Of a stretch of DNA of 64,000 bases, positions 21,301 through 32,632 are shown in pieces. Numbering within the stretch: position 1 is the first letter of the stretch; every line of letters starts with the position of its first letter. Both the position numbers and the translations under genes were made by a program. Below the pieces are notes generated by a model. It was given only the letters and a program-made list of their open reading frames with translations. It made no database searches and was not told where the DNA came from. This stretch comes from Zopfochytrium polystomum (taxonomy: Eukaryota; Chytridiomycota; Chytridiomycetes; Chytridiales; Chytridiaceae), in the NCBI GenBank assembly GCA_025765615.1, contig JAIVFJ010000244.1, positions 1 through 64,000 of the forward strand, read 5' to 3'.

Positions 21301-22905
21301 TCAAATGGAGATAAAGCTCACCAATATGGATGCACCACTGCAATACAGACTTGGACGAGTAGAGCGGTCAGTATAAGTATAATTGCTTGGAAAAGCGAAA
21401 TCTAACAGACACTGTAGACTGCAATTTCCTCCAAATGGGAAATATTCATTCACTCTCATGATCAAAGTCAACTGCAAGAATGGTTCTGCACCAACACTGT
21501 GTCGCTCAATGAAGTTGATGAGTGTGGAAAGGCACCACTGCACATTGCATCGGAGTGTGGCAATTTGGAGGCAGTGAAGTGGCTGTTAAATGCAGGTGGT
21601 GCTGTGAATGTTGAGAATGATGATAAGTGGACACCACTGCACGTGGCATCTCAGCAAGGCCATTTGGAAGAGGTGAAGTGGTTGTTGCAGGAGGGTGCGA
21701 CTGTGGATGCTCAAACAGAGGCCAAATGGACACCACTTCACATTGCATCTCAGCGAGGTCACTTGGATGTGGTCAAATGCTTGGTGCAGGAAGGTGGCTC
21801 TGTAAATGCTGTGAAGAAGAACAAATCCACTCCACTCCACGTGGCGTCTCAGGAGGGCCATTTGGATGTGGTAAAGTGGTTGTTACAGCACGGTGCAACT
21901 GTGAATGCTGAAAATAACATCAAGACAACACCTCTTCATATTGCATCTCAGCAAGGCCATTTGGAGGTGGTCAATTGGTTGCTGCAGGAAGGTGCCAATG
22001 TGAATGCAGAGGAGGAAGACAAGTGGACACCACTCCACTCTGCATCTCAGCAGGGTCACTTGGAAGTGGTCAAGTCTTTAGTGCAAAGAGGGGCTACTGT
22101 GGATGCTGAGATGGAATACAAGTGGACAGCACTGCATTTGGCAACTCAGCAAGGCCACTTGGAAGTGGTCAAGTGGCTGTTGGATGCAGGTGCCGCAGTA
22201 AATGCTGAGAACAAGGACAAGCTGACTCCACTCCACATTGCATCTCAGGAAGGTCATTTGGAAGTGGCAAAGTGGCTGTTGCAAAAGGGTGCTGCTGTGA
22301 ATGCTGAGGAGGGGGCCAAGTCCACTCCACTCTTTGTTGCATCTCAGAATGGCCATGTGGAAGTGGTGAAGTTACTGTTGAAAGAAGGTGCGACAGTGAA
22401 TGTTAAGAATGAAAGCAAAGTGACTCCACTCCACATTGCGACTCTTCATGGCTGTTTGGAAGTGGTCAAGTTGTTGCTTAAGGAAGGTGCTGCTGTTGAC
22501 GCTGAGGGGGAGGACAAGTGGACATCACTCCACATTGCATCTCAGGAAGGCTTTTTGGAAGTGGCAAAGTGCTTGTTGCAGAAAGGTGCAAGTGTGAATG
22601 CTGAGAAGGATGACAACTGGACGCCACTCCACATTGCATCTCATGAAGGCCATTTGGAAATGGTCAAGTTGTTGTTGCAGGAAAAAGCCGCTGTCAATGC
22701 TGAGAACAGGAACAAATGGACACCACTTCACCTCGCATCACAGCAAGGTCATTTGGAGGTTGTTAGGTGTCTTGTGGATCATGGTGCAAATGCTGCAGCC
22801 TGCATACCAAGTGGTGAAGCATCTTTGAAAATTGCTAGAATGCAAGGGCATGATGAGGTGGTGAGATTCCTCCAAGGGCGTGAATCAGAAAAAAACCTCA
22901 ACTGA
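18393..22905 (+). CDS. TIR-NACHT-ankyrin STAND receptor (NLR-like)
   Basis: Exons as read: 18393-18406, 18504-18630, 18685-18935, 18976-19150, 19198-19319, 19371-20558, 20614-21366, 21418-22905. The N-terminal ~115 residues (KYWVKVQYMDD onward) look like a small ubiquitin- or CRN-like fold. A TIR-like domain follows: YDGFLSY, GLEIWFDRNNMGRSVSKAM, SKVFIPVLT. NACHT has Walker A GGAGLGKS and Walker B LLLIIDALDEC. A winged-helix/HKS region (VMHKSLSDHL) leads to at least 13 ankyrin units of 33 residues plus a degenerate last one. Between TIR and NACHT the frame shifts at a C5 run (19500-19504); one base would join them. Otherwise two adjacent genes are possible. Such proteins sense non-self or pathogens in other fungi. 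Confidence 0.8.
21520..22830 (+). repeat. Tandem 99-bp ankyrin-coding repeats
   Basis: At least 13 units of 33 codons, each near TPLHIASQ-GHLEVVKWLLQ-GA-VNAE. Neighbouring units are very similar at the nucleotide level, which points to recent unit duplication or gene conversion. The last unit (SLKIARMQGHDEVVRFLQG) is diverged and acts as a C-cap. Confidence 0.9.
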
Positions 22906-24999
22906 TGGGGCAGTAGAGAAAAAAAAAATGGTCCATGTGCTGTATGTCGGTGAAATGGTGTTCTTTTAAAGAGCACCACAGACAAGCAGATGGGTCGGGA
23001 GGTTCAGGCCGAAAGTGTTGCACAAATATAGTGTTTTGAGTTTTCCAAACAGTGACAAATAAACGTCGACTAAATGCTTACCCTTCTGCCTATTCCACCC
23101 TTACTGCACACATTAAACGGAGCGCCCAAAACTAATGTGAGGCTGTAGAAATGGAGATTTGGTGCACAACAAATAATGTGAATGAAATTCTCAAGTATCT
23201 CACATACGGTGTTGGCCATAGTTTGGGTTCCCGCTGAGCTCCTAGTTTACTATGCAGTGTATAGCACATCATCTGTTTTCTACGTAACAGATGACCCTAT
23301 ATGAAAGAGAGATCAATTCTGTTTGTTCCCATAGTTTTGTAGATTTTTTCTACTATGTACACTAATTTTCGGACTAATTGTAGGGTTTCCTGCTTTAATT
23401 GCGATGTATTTCACTATCTTTGATAGTGAGAGGAGCTCTTTGGCTCTTGAGTTACAACTAGGCACACAGATGAGGATAATTAATAAAGACTGTCCCCGCT
23501 TTGGTGGACAACGTTTATAAATAAACTTGTGCTGCCCAACCCTACTTAGGGTGGAAGGATGTAGAACAAAAACCTGTCCTGAGGGATGGATGAGTAGAGC
23601 GTGGAGGAGATACCACATTCCTTCTGCTTAGGTGAGCACTGCTGCCACACCGTTTGGAAGTAGTCACAATGTGTGAGTCCTAGTATAGAGTTCAGTCGCA
23701 GTTCCCCAGCCAGATTCGATATGAAGATCTCATGGGTGCAGGCACCATGTGCTTGAGTGCGGCATAATCCTAGGGACTCCTCCTTGCTGTGTTTGCTTGA
23801 AAGAGTTTGTCCACTGCCCAACCCTCTCTACTGCACAAGAACCAAACACGTTGGGAGTCAGAATGTAGTCCATTTACGATAGTTTCAACTAAGGATTGGC
23901 GGATTTTCGGTTAATTATGCAATCTGAGCTTATCCTATCCACAGCGTGGTTAAGGATTAAGAAAAATTTCCTTGACTGCATGCAGTTAGGATATGGCACA
24001 GATATTGAGCCGCTCAGGTCTCATGAAAAGCCCTTCACCTTCTTAGCTCTTATTGTTTTGTCAATTTGGAATACAGTTGACAGCCAGTAACTTAGTCTTT
24101 ATAGAGTGTACAGGGGTATGTTGCGTAATGAGAAGTGCGAAGCAAGTAACCAACTATTAAGCTGGGCTATATATATCTGGCAGATTTGTCTTATGTCACA
24201 ATGAAGGGGTGATGAGTGTGACTGGGGTGTAGACAGAGTGGTTGTCAGGATGGTCCCATGAAGGGACCTTGGGGCAGCGGAGAAGACTGCGGGGGACAGG
24301 CATGGAGCACCTGTCTCTTGCCCAACTTCGGTGCACGTTACTCTTTGTAAGTCTGCAGAGGCGCCTTAGCTTCCCTACTGTAACGAAAGGTCGCACATAT
24401 TTTCTAGTTCATAATTGTACTCTTCCTGTGAAGCCTGGGCTGCGCAATGCGCACTGTGCAGCACTGGCTGGGTCCAACAACACTACCTTCACCTATTGAG
24501 GTCTCCTATCAGTAACAAACAATAGCCCTGTCCTATGGCAATTTATTCTAACTTGAAGTGCAACTCAGTGCTGACTCTCTGAATCAAAAAAGAGCATTTC
24601 ATGCCTTGTGTGCTAAATGGTCACAAGCAGACGGAAAACAACTGTTGTTTATTCATTCTCCCAAAGTTTCCAAACCATGTTTTCTTTCAGTGTTTTGCGG
24701 TTATGACTCTTTAGCTTATTACTAGGACTCGTCCGTAAGTTCTCCAACGTTCCTTTCACCACATACCCACAGGACTATGGAATGAGTCGTGAAAGATGTA
24801 GAGGAATCGATCCCACAGTACCAAACGGGTAGGCTTGCGGTATGTCCATTCGGGCTCTAACCGCAAAACTGTGACAATACGCTGCAGGGACTCGGTCGAG
24901 TGCATTTGCACTTTCCCGATTAGCAGCATATGTGTATCAAATCCCCCTTTCTTTCACTTTATTCACCACCGAAACCCGGCATCTCTTTCTCCTTCCGTC
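22906..24999. other. 2.1-kb intergenic, no supported gene
   Basis: AT-rich DNA. An AATAAA at about 23058 could end the receptor transcript. Minus-strand open text at 23313-23821 has protein-like stretches (for example HEIFISNLAGELRLNSILGL) and may be an eroded mobile-element or gene remnant, but I recognise no family. Confidence 0.4.
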
Positions 25000-26216
25000 T
25001 CACAGCTTCAGATCCTTGAAGTAATGGTCCAGCAGCGACACCCCGACCGGCGACGACGGCGCAAAGTCGTCAACCTTTCCCGCCCCTTCCTGCCCCTCCG
25101 ATTCCTCCTCCTCAACCCCAAACACCGCCCTTCCCTCCTGCCTCGCCATCGCGTCCCGCACCTTCTCCTCCAAGCCCAACAGCGCAGCCAGCCTCCTGCA
25201 CCCGTCATCGCAATCTCCCAAAAACAGCGCGTCCCTGCCCCCCCCAAACTCGAACGCGCCCGCCATCGGGCGGAACCCAGTCTCCCTGGTCCCAACGACC
25301 TCCCTATTAATTAGCAGCCTGGGGACGTTCCTCGCGACGCGGGCGACGAGCCCGGCAAAAGGGTGGACCTGCAGCGAGGTGCCGACGACGACGAGGGCGT
25401 CTGCGGCGGCAAAGTCCGCGGCGAGGCCGGCGTGGAAGCGGGCGGGGAGCTGCTCGCCAAAGAAGGTGATGTCGGGCTTGACGACGCCGGCGCAGCGCGG
25501 GGAGGCGCAGGTGGGGATCTCGTTGGCGCGGAGGGAGGCGCGGATGTAGTCGAGCGGGTAGCGGCGGCCGCAGCCGGGGCGGCGCGGTGTCGGCTCGGTC
25601 AGTTTCGGGTGGCGTTTTTGCGCGGGTTTGCCGTTTTTGTTGTTGCTGCTGCTGCTGCTGGGGCTGGAATTGGTGGTGCTGCCAAAGTACCGGCGCTCGA
25701 GGGATTCGTCTTCGTTGTAGCCTCTGCCGACGCAGGTGGCGGAGAAGAAGGAGCCGTGGGCCTCGACGACGTGGTCGTCGGTGAGGCCTGCGACGCGCTC
25801 GAGGGTATCAATGTTTTGGGTGTAGCAGCGCAGCAGGCGGTTTTCTTGCGCCAGCACCTTGATGAAGTGGTGGCAGTAGGTCGGGGCGAATGCGCCGGGG
25901 AAGAGCTCCTTGGCGAGTTCAAAGAACGGCTCCGGCTTGCGGCTGGGACAGCGAAGGTTTGTTTAGTTTAAGCGCTTGGGCTACGCGTAAAAAGGCACGG
26001 AAGATCAGCTCACCGAAAGTACTCAATGTCAAACACGGCCTCGGGGAAGGGCAAGTCGTACTTTGCCAAGTTGTCGTACAGGCCGGTGCCGGGGGTGCGA
26101 AAGTCGGGGATGCCCGCGGCCGTCGAGATCCCGGCGCCGGTCATGAAGATGATGTTGCGGCAGTCGTGCTCCCTGATGTAGCGCGCAAAGGACTCGATCG
26201 AGTGGTCGTCCAGCAC
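25000..26216 (-). CDS. NAD-dependent protein deacetylase, SIRT2/Hst2 class
   Basis: Sirtuin removing acetyl groups from lysines with NAD+ consumption. Two exons are certain: 26216-26014 and 25942-25000 (phase 2 join giving YFRRKPEPFFELAKELFPG). Motifs: TGAGISTAAGIPDFR (NAD binding), YTQNIDTLER, HGSF with catalytic His, VKPDITFFGE and GTSLQVHPFAGL. The zinc module has a 45-50 residue Ser/Asn/Lys-rich insertion between its first and second cysteine (ATCVGRG ... RRPGCGRRY), and CASPRC forms the second pair. The N-terminus is unclear: a Thr-rich open frame lies upstream to 26727 in another frame, so an intron or indel is missing. Hst2/SIRT2 members act in cytoplasm and nucleus. Confidence 0.9.
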
Positions 26217-26593
26217 CGTCGCACGCGGCGAGGAGGGAGAGCGCGGGGTTTTGGGGGGTGGGGGATGCGACAGATGGGTGCGCCGACCACGGCGGCTGTG
26301 GCGGGTGCGGCGAAGACGGGGATAGCGATGGGGATGGGAGGGTCGTGGTGGTGGGCGTGGTGGTGGTGGTTGTGCCGGCTGAGGGAGCCGATGTCGCTTC
26401 AGCCGACTCTTTGGCCATTGTTTGAGCGGCAGTCGGCGCCGGCGGCACCGAAGTCGACGACGAAGTTGGTTCCGACGATGATGATGATGATGATGATGAT
26501 GATGACTCCCCCTCTTTCTTCTCTTCTGTCACGTCCTCCGGCGGCGACGATGGCGCGGTTGTGGTCGCAGTCGTCGTCGCCGTCGTCGCTGTC

Positions 26594-26624
<31 letters not shown>

Positions 26625-26744
26625 TTGTCGTCGTCGTCGCAGCGGTGGTGGTGGTGGTCGCCGTCGCGGTGGTCGTCGCCGGCGTCGTCGTCATTGCAGT
26701 CCAGTGTCGGTTGGTCGGTTTGGTCACGGCGAGGACGGATTTGA
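26217..26744 (-). other. Low-complexity Thr/Ser-codon region upstream of sirtuin
   Basis: GTC/GTG-rich trinucleotide repeats read on the minus strand as poly-Thr and poly-Ser after MTKPTNRHWTAM. It could be the sirtuin N-terminal extension in another frame, or a repeat-rich leader. A (GAT)n run lies at 26478-26505. Confidence 0.5.
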
Positions 26745-27232
26745 CTGTCTCTCTGTCTGTCTGTCTGTCTGCCTGCGTTCTGGGTCACGCGAGTGTCACG
26801 TGTGTGACATTGAGTGGGCACCCACACACCACACCACACCAGCAGCGTCATTCTGATGCGCGTTTCTTCTTTACATGAATCCCAAAAACCGAATCATCCG
26901 GCTATTTGTAGCGCGCAACGCTAACCTAAAGGGTGAAGAGGAGGAGGAGGAGGAGGAGGAGGAGGAGGAAAAGGACGAGGAGGAGGAGGAGGAGGAGGAG
27001 TAGTTGACCACCGAGGGAGTTTTCAGATGAAACCGATCAATGGGCCACGCGAAAGCGGTTGGGGTGGGTCGGACCTGAAGACTGCAGTGCGGCTGTGGCG
27101 GTGGCAGTTCGAGCAGTACGGGGGGGCTGGTAAGGGCGGTGTGGGTGGGGGACGTGTCTGCACGACGCGGTGCACCACAGACTCTCTGTTCGAATCGTGA
27201 GCAACAAACAATTACCCCCCCGCGTGAAAGCA
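26745..27232. other. Intergenic between sirtuin and lipase (divergent)
   Basis: Shared upstream region of two divergent genes. It contains (GTCT)n at 26750-26770 and a 60-bp (GGA)n tract at 26937-27000. No gene is supported. Confidence 0.5.
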
Positions 27233-27596
27233 ATGCTTGGCTACCTCTTCGGCGGAAGACCGTCAAAGCACGACGCGCCGCCGCCGCCGCCGCCGACCGC
27301 CCAAGCAACGACCGGTCCCGCCGGCGACATACGCCACCGAGCTGAAGCCGCTGCCGCCCTCACCACCCTCGCCGCCGCCACGCCCTCGCCGGCGTCCACG
27401 TTGACGACGGCCGAGTCGCACGACGGGCAACGAGGCCCGCGTCTGGTACGGTGGCACTGCCGATCGGGGGGTCGTCGCCCGCCACCGCCGCAGTCGCCAC
27501 AAGTGCCTCCTCGGCGACGGATTGGGCGACCGTGCGTATTTTTCGCCACCTTTCCCCCGCCTCGATCCCACGTCTAACCATCACCCACCCTCTTCC

Positions 27597-27631
<35 letters not shown>

Positions 27632-27884
27632 CCCAGCGCGTCTCGTCAGCCGCGCACGCCGCCCAAAGTCGCCATCACGACGGCCTCGGCGGTCTCGGAG
27701 ACTGCGCTGACGGGCGCGCGGTGGGGCACGACGGTGGCGCTCGGGTCGCGCGGTCGTCGCTGGTGAGCGCGCTGGCGAGCGCGCGCGGGACCAAGGCGAC
27801 GACGGTCGGTGGGCTGAGCGTGATTGAGGAGGTGACGGAGGAGGCGACGGGGGCCGACGGGGAGCTGGTATCGGGCGACGACTT

Positions 27885-27915
<31 letters not shown>

Positions 27916-30900
27916 CGAGTCGGAGAGAAGGACAGGGAGGAGGACGCGCGCGTGCTGACGCGGGGGAAGGGGGCGGGTCGGGCGTCGGTGGTGTCGCGCA
28001 TTGCGAGTGCGCGGTGAGCTTTCTTTCCGCCACATAACAGGCAGCGCTAATTCTTAAATATCGCCCACGATTTACTAGGCCGGACCTCGTCGATCCGTTC
28101 CATCGCGTGCTGGACCGGTACGCCGAGATGGGCGTCGGGGCTGTCAACCGCGCGTTCTCGCTGGCCGAGCTGTTCACGTACGGGACGTGGCACCTGGCGG
28201 CGTCCAGCGTGCGGTTTTCGTTCAAGGTTTGGTTCCGCGAGGGAGTTAAGTTCTCTCTTTCTAATCTCGCGCATTATTCCATACTCGCCCACCGCACCCT
28301 TCTTTTTCCACCCCCGCTCCCTAACGCCCGGCAAAAGGCCGCCGAAGAAACCGTCAACGCGCTGGACGGGATCTTTGGCTCGACCGAGACGTCGCGCACA
28401 ATCTCGACGCTGGTGCAGCTGGTCCGCGACGAGCTGACGCTGGACAACGGCGCCGCCGGCGTCGACGGCAGCGGCCGGGCGGCATCGCCGGCCCCGCCTC
28501 CCAAGGGGCTGTTTGCGCGCGCGTTCGACACGGTGGCGCTGATGGGCGGCGTGACAAAGGCGGTGACGGCGTTTTCGTGCTTGCAGGTTGTGACGGCGCG
28601 GCGGCAGGACGCGCGGCGGCGGGTGGTGCTGGTGTTTGAAGGGGAGGCGGGGTTGGAGGAGATGAAGAGGGAGCGCGTGTTGCGTGTTGTGCTGGCGGAG
28701 TGGGGGGCGGCGGCGGCGGTGGCGGCGGAGGGAGGCCAGCTGCCGAGGGAGGCGCCGAGGGTGGTTGACGGTGGCGGTGGCGGCGGTGGCTCCGAAGAGG
28801 TGGAAGAGGAGGGGGTGGATGAGTGGAGGGACGCGTGGGTTGATGCGAGGGGGAGGGAGGAGCTGGAGAGCGAAGCGTCCACTGGTGCGCCTGCTTCGAG
28901 GCTTGACGAGTTGGATTCGATGCGCTCATACAGTAGCGTCTCCCAGGCTGCGATGACTGCGGATGAAAGTGCGTCGGGCGTGTACCACGAAGCGGGCGAC
29001 GGCGCAGACAGCGCCACGATGGGCTTGTCCGCGGATGCGAGCAACCAACTCAATTCGATTCGCGTTAACGACGACGACGACGACGACGACGAGTACTCAT
29101 ACGCGCTCGAAATGGCCAAATCGTTCTTTGTCGAAACCCGGCTGCGCGGGCAGGACGTTGACATTATCGACGACGCAAAAACATTTATTCTGGAAGCGGG
29201 GCGGCGGCGCGGCGCGGACGTCTGCGGGTGGTCGCCCGGCGCAGCGGCATGGAATGGGTTTGACGCCGAGGCCGCCGACGGCGACGGCGATGGCGATGAT
29301 GACGAAGGTGGTGTTTGGGACTCAAGCAACTTGCTTGATGAGATGTCGCGGTTCTACGCACAGCAGCAGCAAGAACAGCAACAGCAGCAGGACCGATCGT
29401 TTTCGGCGTCGTCGTTCACTTCGCTGCACCACCGTCGTGCCGCTGGCAAGGGAATGTCGCTGCCGCGGCGGGGAAATGGTGGTGTCCATGCAGGAGGTGG
29501 TGGCAGCTGCGACCCAAGCGTCGTCGGCACGCCGCTGTCGCTTCTGTCGCCGTCCGAGGCCAACGCGGTGTTGAGGGACGTGGTCGCCGTCGACTTTTGC
29601 GGGAGGCCGATGCGCGCCGCGGTCGAGGCTGCTGTTGCGGCAGCGGCGGCGGCTGCTGCTGCGGCTGGTGGGGCTGGTGCGGATGGCGCGTCGCCGAGGG
29701 GGTCGATGCCGCGTGCGGCGGCGGCGGCTGGGCAGCTTGGTGGCGGGGGTGGATACTTTCCCGAAGCTAGCGCGAGGCGGGGGAAGGTTGGGTTCGTGCC
29801 TGAACGCGAGGCGAGGAGTGAGGATGAGGAGGACGCGGACGAGGACGGCGCGTCGGTGTCGTTCGTGTCCGCCGTGTCGCACTATGATGTTTCGGAGCGG
29901 TCGTTGTCGGTGTCGGCTTCGGCGTCGGCGTCGTACGGAACGGCGCAGGGCCGGTCGGTGGAGTCGCGGTCGTCGCTGACGCGGGAGGAGCGGCAGCAGC
30001 CGACGGAGGCGACGCTGCCGACGGAGTCTTGTAAGACCTGGGGGAAAATGGCTCTTTGTCGTTGATCGGAAGGGAAGCGAGAGTTGACAACCTTTTTCTC
30101 TTTTGTTTTTGGGGCCACCAGCTGCAACTATTCCGACCAACGAAAAGGCGCTCGTCGACATTTCCGCTCCGACGCCGCCGCCGCAACCGCAGCTGAAGTC
30201 AACCGACGACGGTCCAGGTCGACCGGACGAGGTGGACCGAGTCGTCGCGAACCGGTTTCCGTTTGTGGGCACGCTGGAGAACTTGCAGTACTTCCTGCGG
30301 TTTGCGTGCGCGGCGTACGGTCAGTCACGGATTTTTCTATTTCCTGCTCTGCATATCTTTGTTTCATTCTGGGTTTGTGTCGCTAAACTCTTTGCCTTGT
30401 GCAACGCGCGCCGGCAATGCAAAATCGAACAGGCAAGGACTTTTTGTCGCTGTTTGGGACGCGCGTGCGCGACGTGCACACGACCGACCCCAAGGTGCCG
30501 GCGAACCACATTTCGTTTGCGATCCACGCGAGGACGCCGATCGCCGGCATCGTCTATTCGTCGTACGAGGACGACGACGACGACGGTGGCTTTGGCGGAG
30601 GGCGTCGTCGGAGCGCGGCGGGGTCCGGCGAAAGAAGCGGGCGGGCGGCGACGCAGCGGGTCGATCCGGTCACACACTATGTGGTCGTCGACCGCGTGTC
30701 GGAGTGCGTGGTCGTGGCGTTTCGAGGGAGTTTGAGTTTGAGGTAATTTTTTTTTTTTTTTTTTTTTTTTTTTCCCCGTTGTTGTTATTGACACTTTGTC
30801 ACAGCGACATTTTGACCGACCTCAAATTTGACTATGCTGAGTACCGCGGCGGCAAGGCGCACGCCGGAATGCTGCACGGCGCGCGGATGCTGGCGGACCC

Positions 30901-32126
30901 GTCGTCGCGGCTGTTTAGGGCGGTCAGGCAGGCGCTCGAAGACAATCCGACGTTTGGGCTGGTTTTGGTGAGGAGGATGTGAAGGCGTGGTTTGGGCCGG
31001 CGCGGTGGAAGGTTCTTGCCTCTCTGACCAATTTTCTCCTGTTCCTTCCCTGTGTGGTTAATTCTGGTTGGGGCGCGCCAGACCGGGCACTCTCTTGGGG
31101 CAAGCATGGCCACGCTCGTTGCATGCGAATGGTCCACCCCGTCGGCACCGTCACCCGGACATCCGACGACGCCGTCGACTTCGTCAACTTCGACGACTCC
31201 GACGCCCTTTGTCACGTCGGCCGCCAGCGGCCTCCCGCCCGGTCGGCCGATCCACAGCTACTGCTACGGCCCTCCGTGCACGGCGTCGCTCGGCGTCTCA
31301 TTGGCAACAAAGGGTCTCGTGTCCAACCTCGTCAACGGCGACGACATTGTCAGCAACCTGAGCGTCGGCCTACTGCGCGATCTCAAGCAGGTCACGGTCC
31401 ACCTGCTGGAGCCGGAGAGCCGAGGACTGGCGGAGCGCATTGTCGCGCGCACCGTGGGGTGGGGCGCGGGCGCCGGGTCCTCCAGGTCGAAAGAACGGAA
31501 GGCGGTCACGGATGGGAGCGAGGGGGGGAAGGAGGCGGTGGGTGTGGTGGCGGTTGCGGAGCGGAACGAGGGCGGGGTGAAGCAGCAGGAGGAGAAACGG
31601 GAGGCGGAGGAGACGGAGGAGAAAGAGGAGGAGGCAGAAGAGGACGAGTTTTTCTCGAGCGCGCTGGCACGGGTGAGCGCGGCCATGACGAACGAGAGGC
31701 TGTATCCGTGCGGCGACGTGTTTTGGATGCGCTCGTCAGAGACCGGTAAGCGCGGGGTTTTTATTCTCTTATTTCTCGTGCAAGGCAGCGCGTAACCTAA
31801 CGAGTTTACCCCACCGCCCCGCCCCACCGCCACCCACAAGTCATTCGCGACGCGAAAACGAGGAGCACGAGCACGACGGTGCGCTCCTCGCTCTTCTACT
31901 GCCTTGACATGCGGGAGATCGCGACCACGCCGCGCTTTTCGTCGCAGACGCTGTCGAATCATACACCCATGTCGTATGAGGTGAGGCGCGGGCGAGAGCG
32001 GAGTGAGAGGACCTGCACCCGTCTCACCATGCATCCAAAAAAAAAACAAAAAAAAAAAAAACAACTCCTTTTTTGCAGTACGTCATGTCCTGCTTGACGA
32101 CAGCCAAGATTAACCAGCGCGAGTAG
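27233..32126 (+). CDS. Class 3 lipase, sn-1 diacylglycerol lipase-like
   Basis: Large multi-exon alpha/beta hydrolase. Core motifs, spliced: THYVVVDRVSECVVVAFRGSL then SDILTDLKFDYAEYRGG, nucleophile TGHSLGASMATLVA (exon starts near 31078), acidic residue in VNGDDIVSNLS, and histidine in SNHTPMSYE. Exon boundaries seen include 28226|28338, about 30030|30120, 30320|30432, 30741|30805, 31746|31850 and 31980|32080, ending at 32126. The start MLGYLFGGRPSK at 27233 is the most likely, but the first 800 bp cross a 30-nt C run and change frame, so the N-terminus is unsettled. Acidic and Gln-rich linkers lie at 29070-29400. Family members hydrolyse diacylglycerol at membranes. Confidence 0.8.
27599..27628. 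repeat. Poly-C tract (30 nt) in lipase intron
   Basis: Uninterrupted C run just upstream of the acceptor CCCCCAG at about 27638. Likely length-variable and error-prone. Confidence 0.9.
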
Positions 32127-32442
32127 AGTGGGTTTTGGCGTGGTGGCAATTGCCCAAAGGCATGGGGTGGATGCAATCTATGAATTGGGGGAGTAAGTGG
32201 CTAGAAGGGTCGGAGTCATCAGCTGGGCGCTCAACGCTCAAGGTTCTTCATATCATAAGACTGGAATAAAGAAAAGAAGCAGTCCGAGTTTGACAAAGTG
32301 GGTTTGATTGTCCTGGATTATAAAAAAAAAGGGCTACCGGACGGCTGCTTCCGTCTTTTCCCGTTTCGGTGGGACAAACGTAAAGGAAAAAACCACACAT
32401 CGAGCACAAAGCCCCGTCCCCCGTTTTTTTTTTCTTCCTTTT
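32127..32442. other. Intergenic between convergent lipase and peroxiredoxin
   Basis: 3' ends of two convergent genes. AATAAA at about 32265 on the plus strand is a plausible poly-A signal for the lipase. Confidence 0.6.
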
Positions 32443-32600
32443 TCAGTTGACGGCCTGGAAGTACTCCTTGGACTTGAGCGGGTCGGCGAACATTGTCTTT
32501 TCGCCCTTTTTCCAGCCGGCGGGGCAGACTTCGCCGTGCTTGTCGGCGAACTGGGTTAGGGGGGGCGGGGGAGTGAGATGGTGAGTGTGTGAGTGTGTGT

Positions 32601-32632
<32 letters not shown>

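Noticed and set aside
21520..22830. Regular 99-bp repeats as non-coding satellite
   Set aside because: They are in frame and encode canonical ankyrin units.
28274..30272. Long minus-strand frames opposite the lipase gene
   Set aside because: Ser/Arg-rich mirror frames of repetitive coding DNA with no domain of their own.
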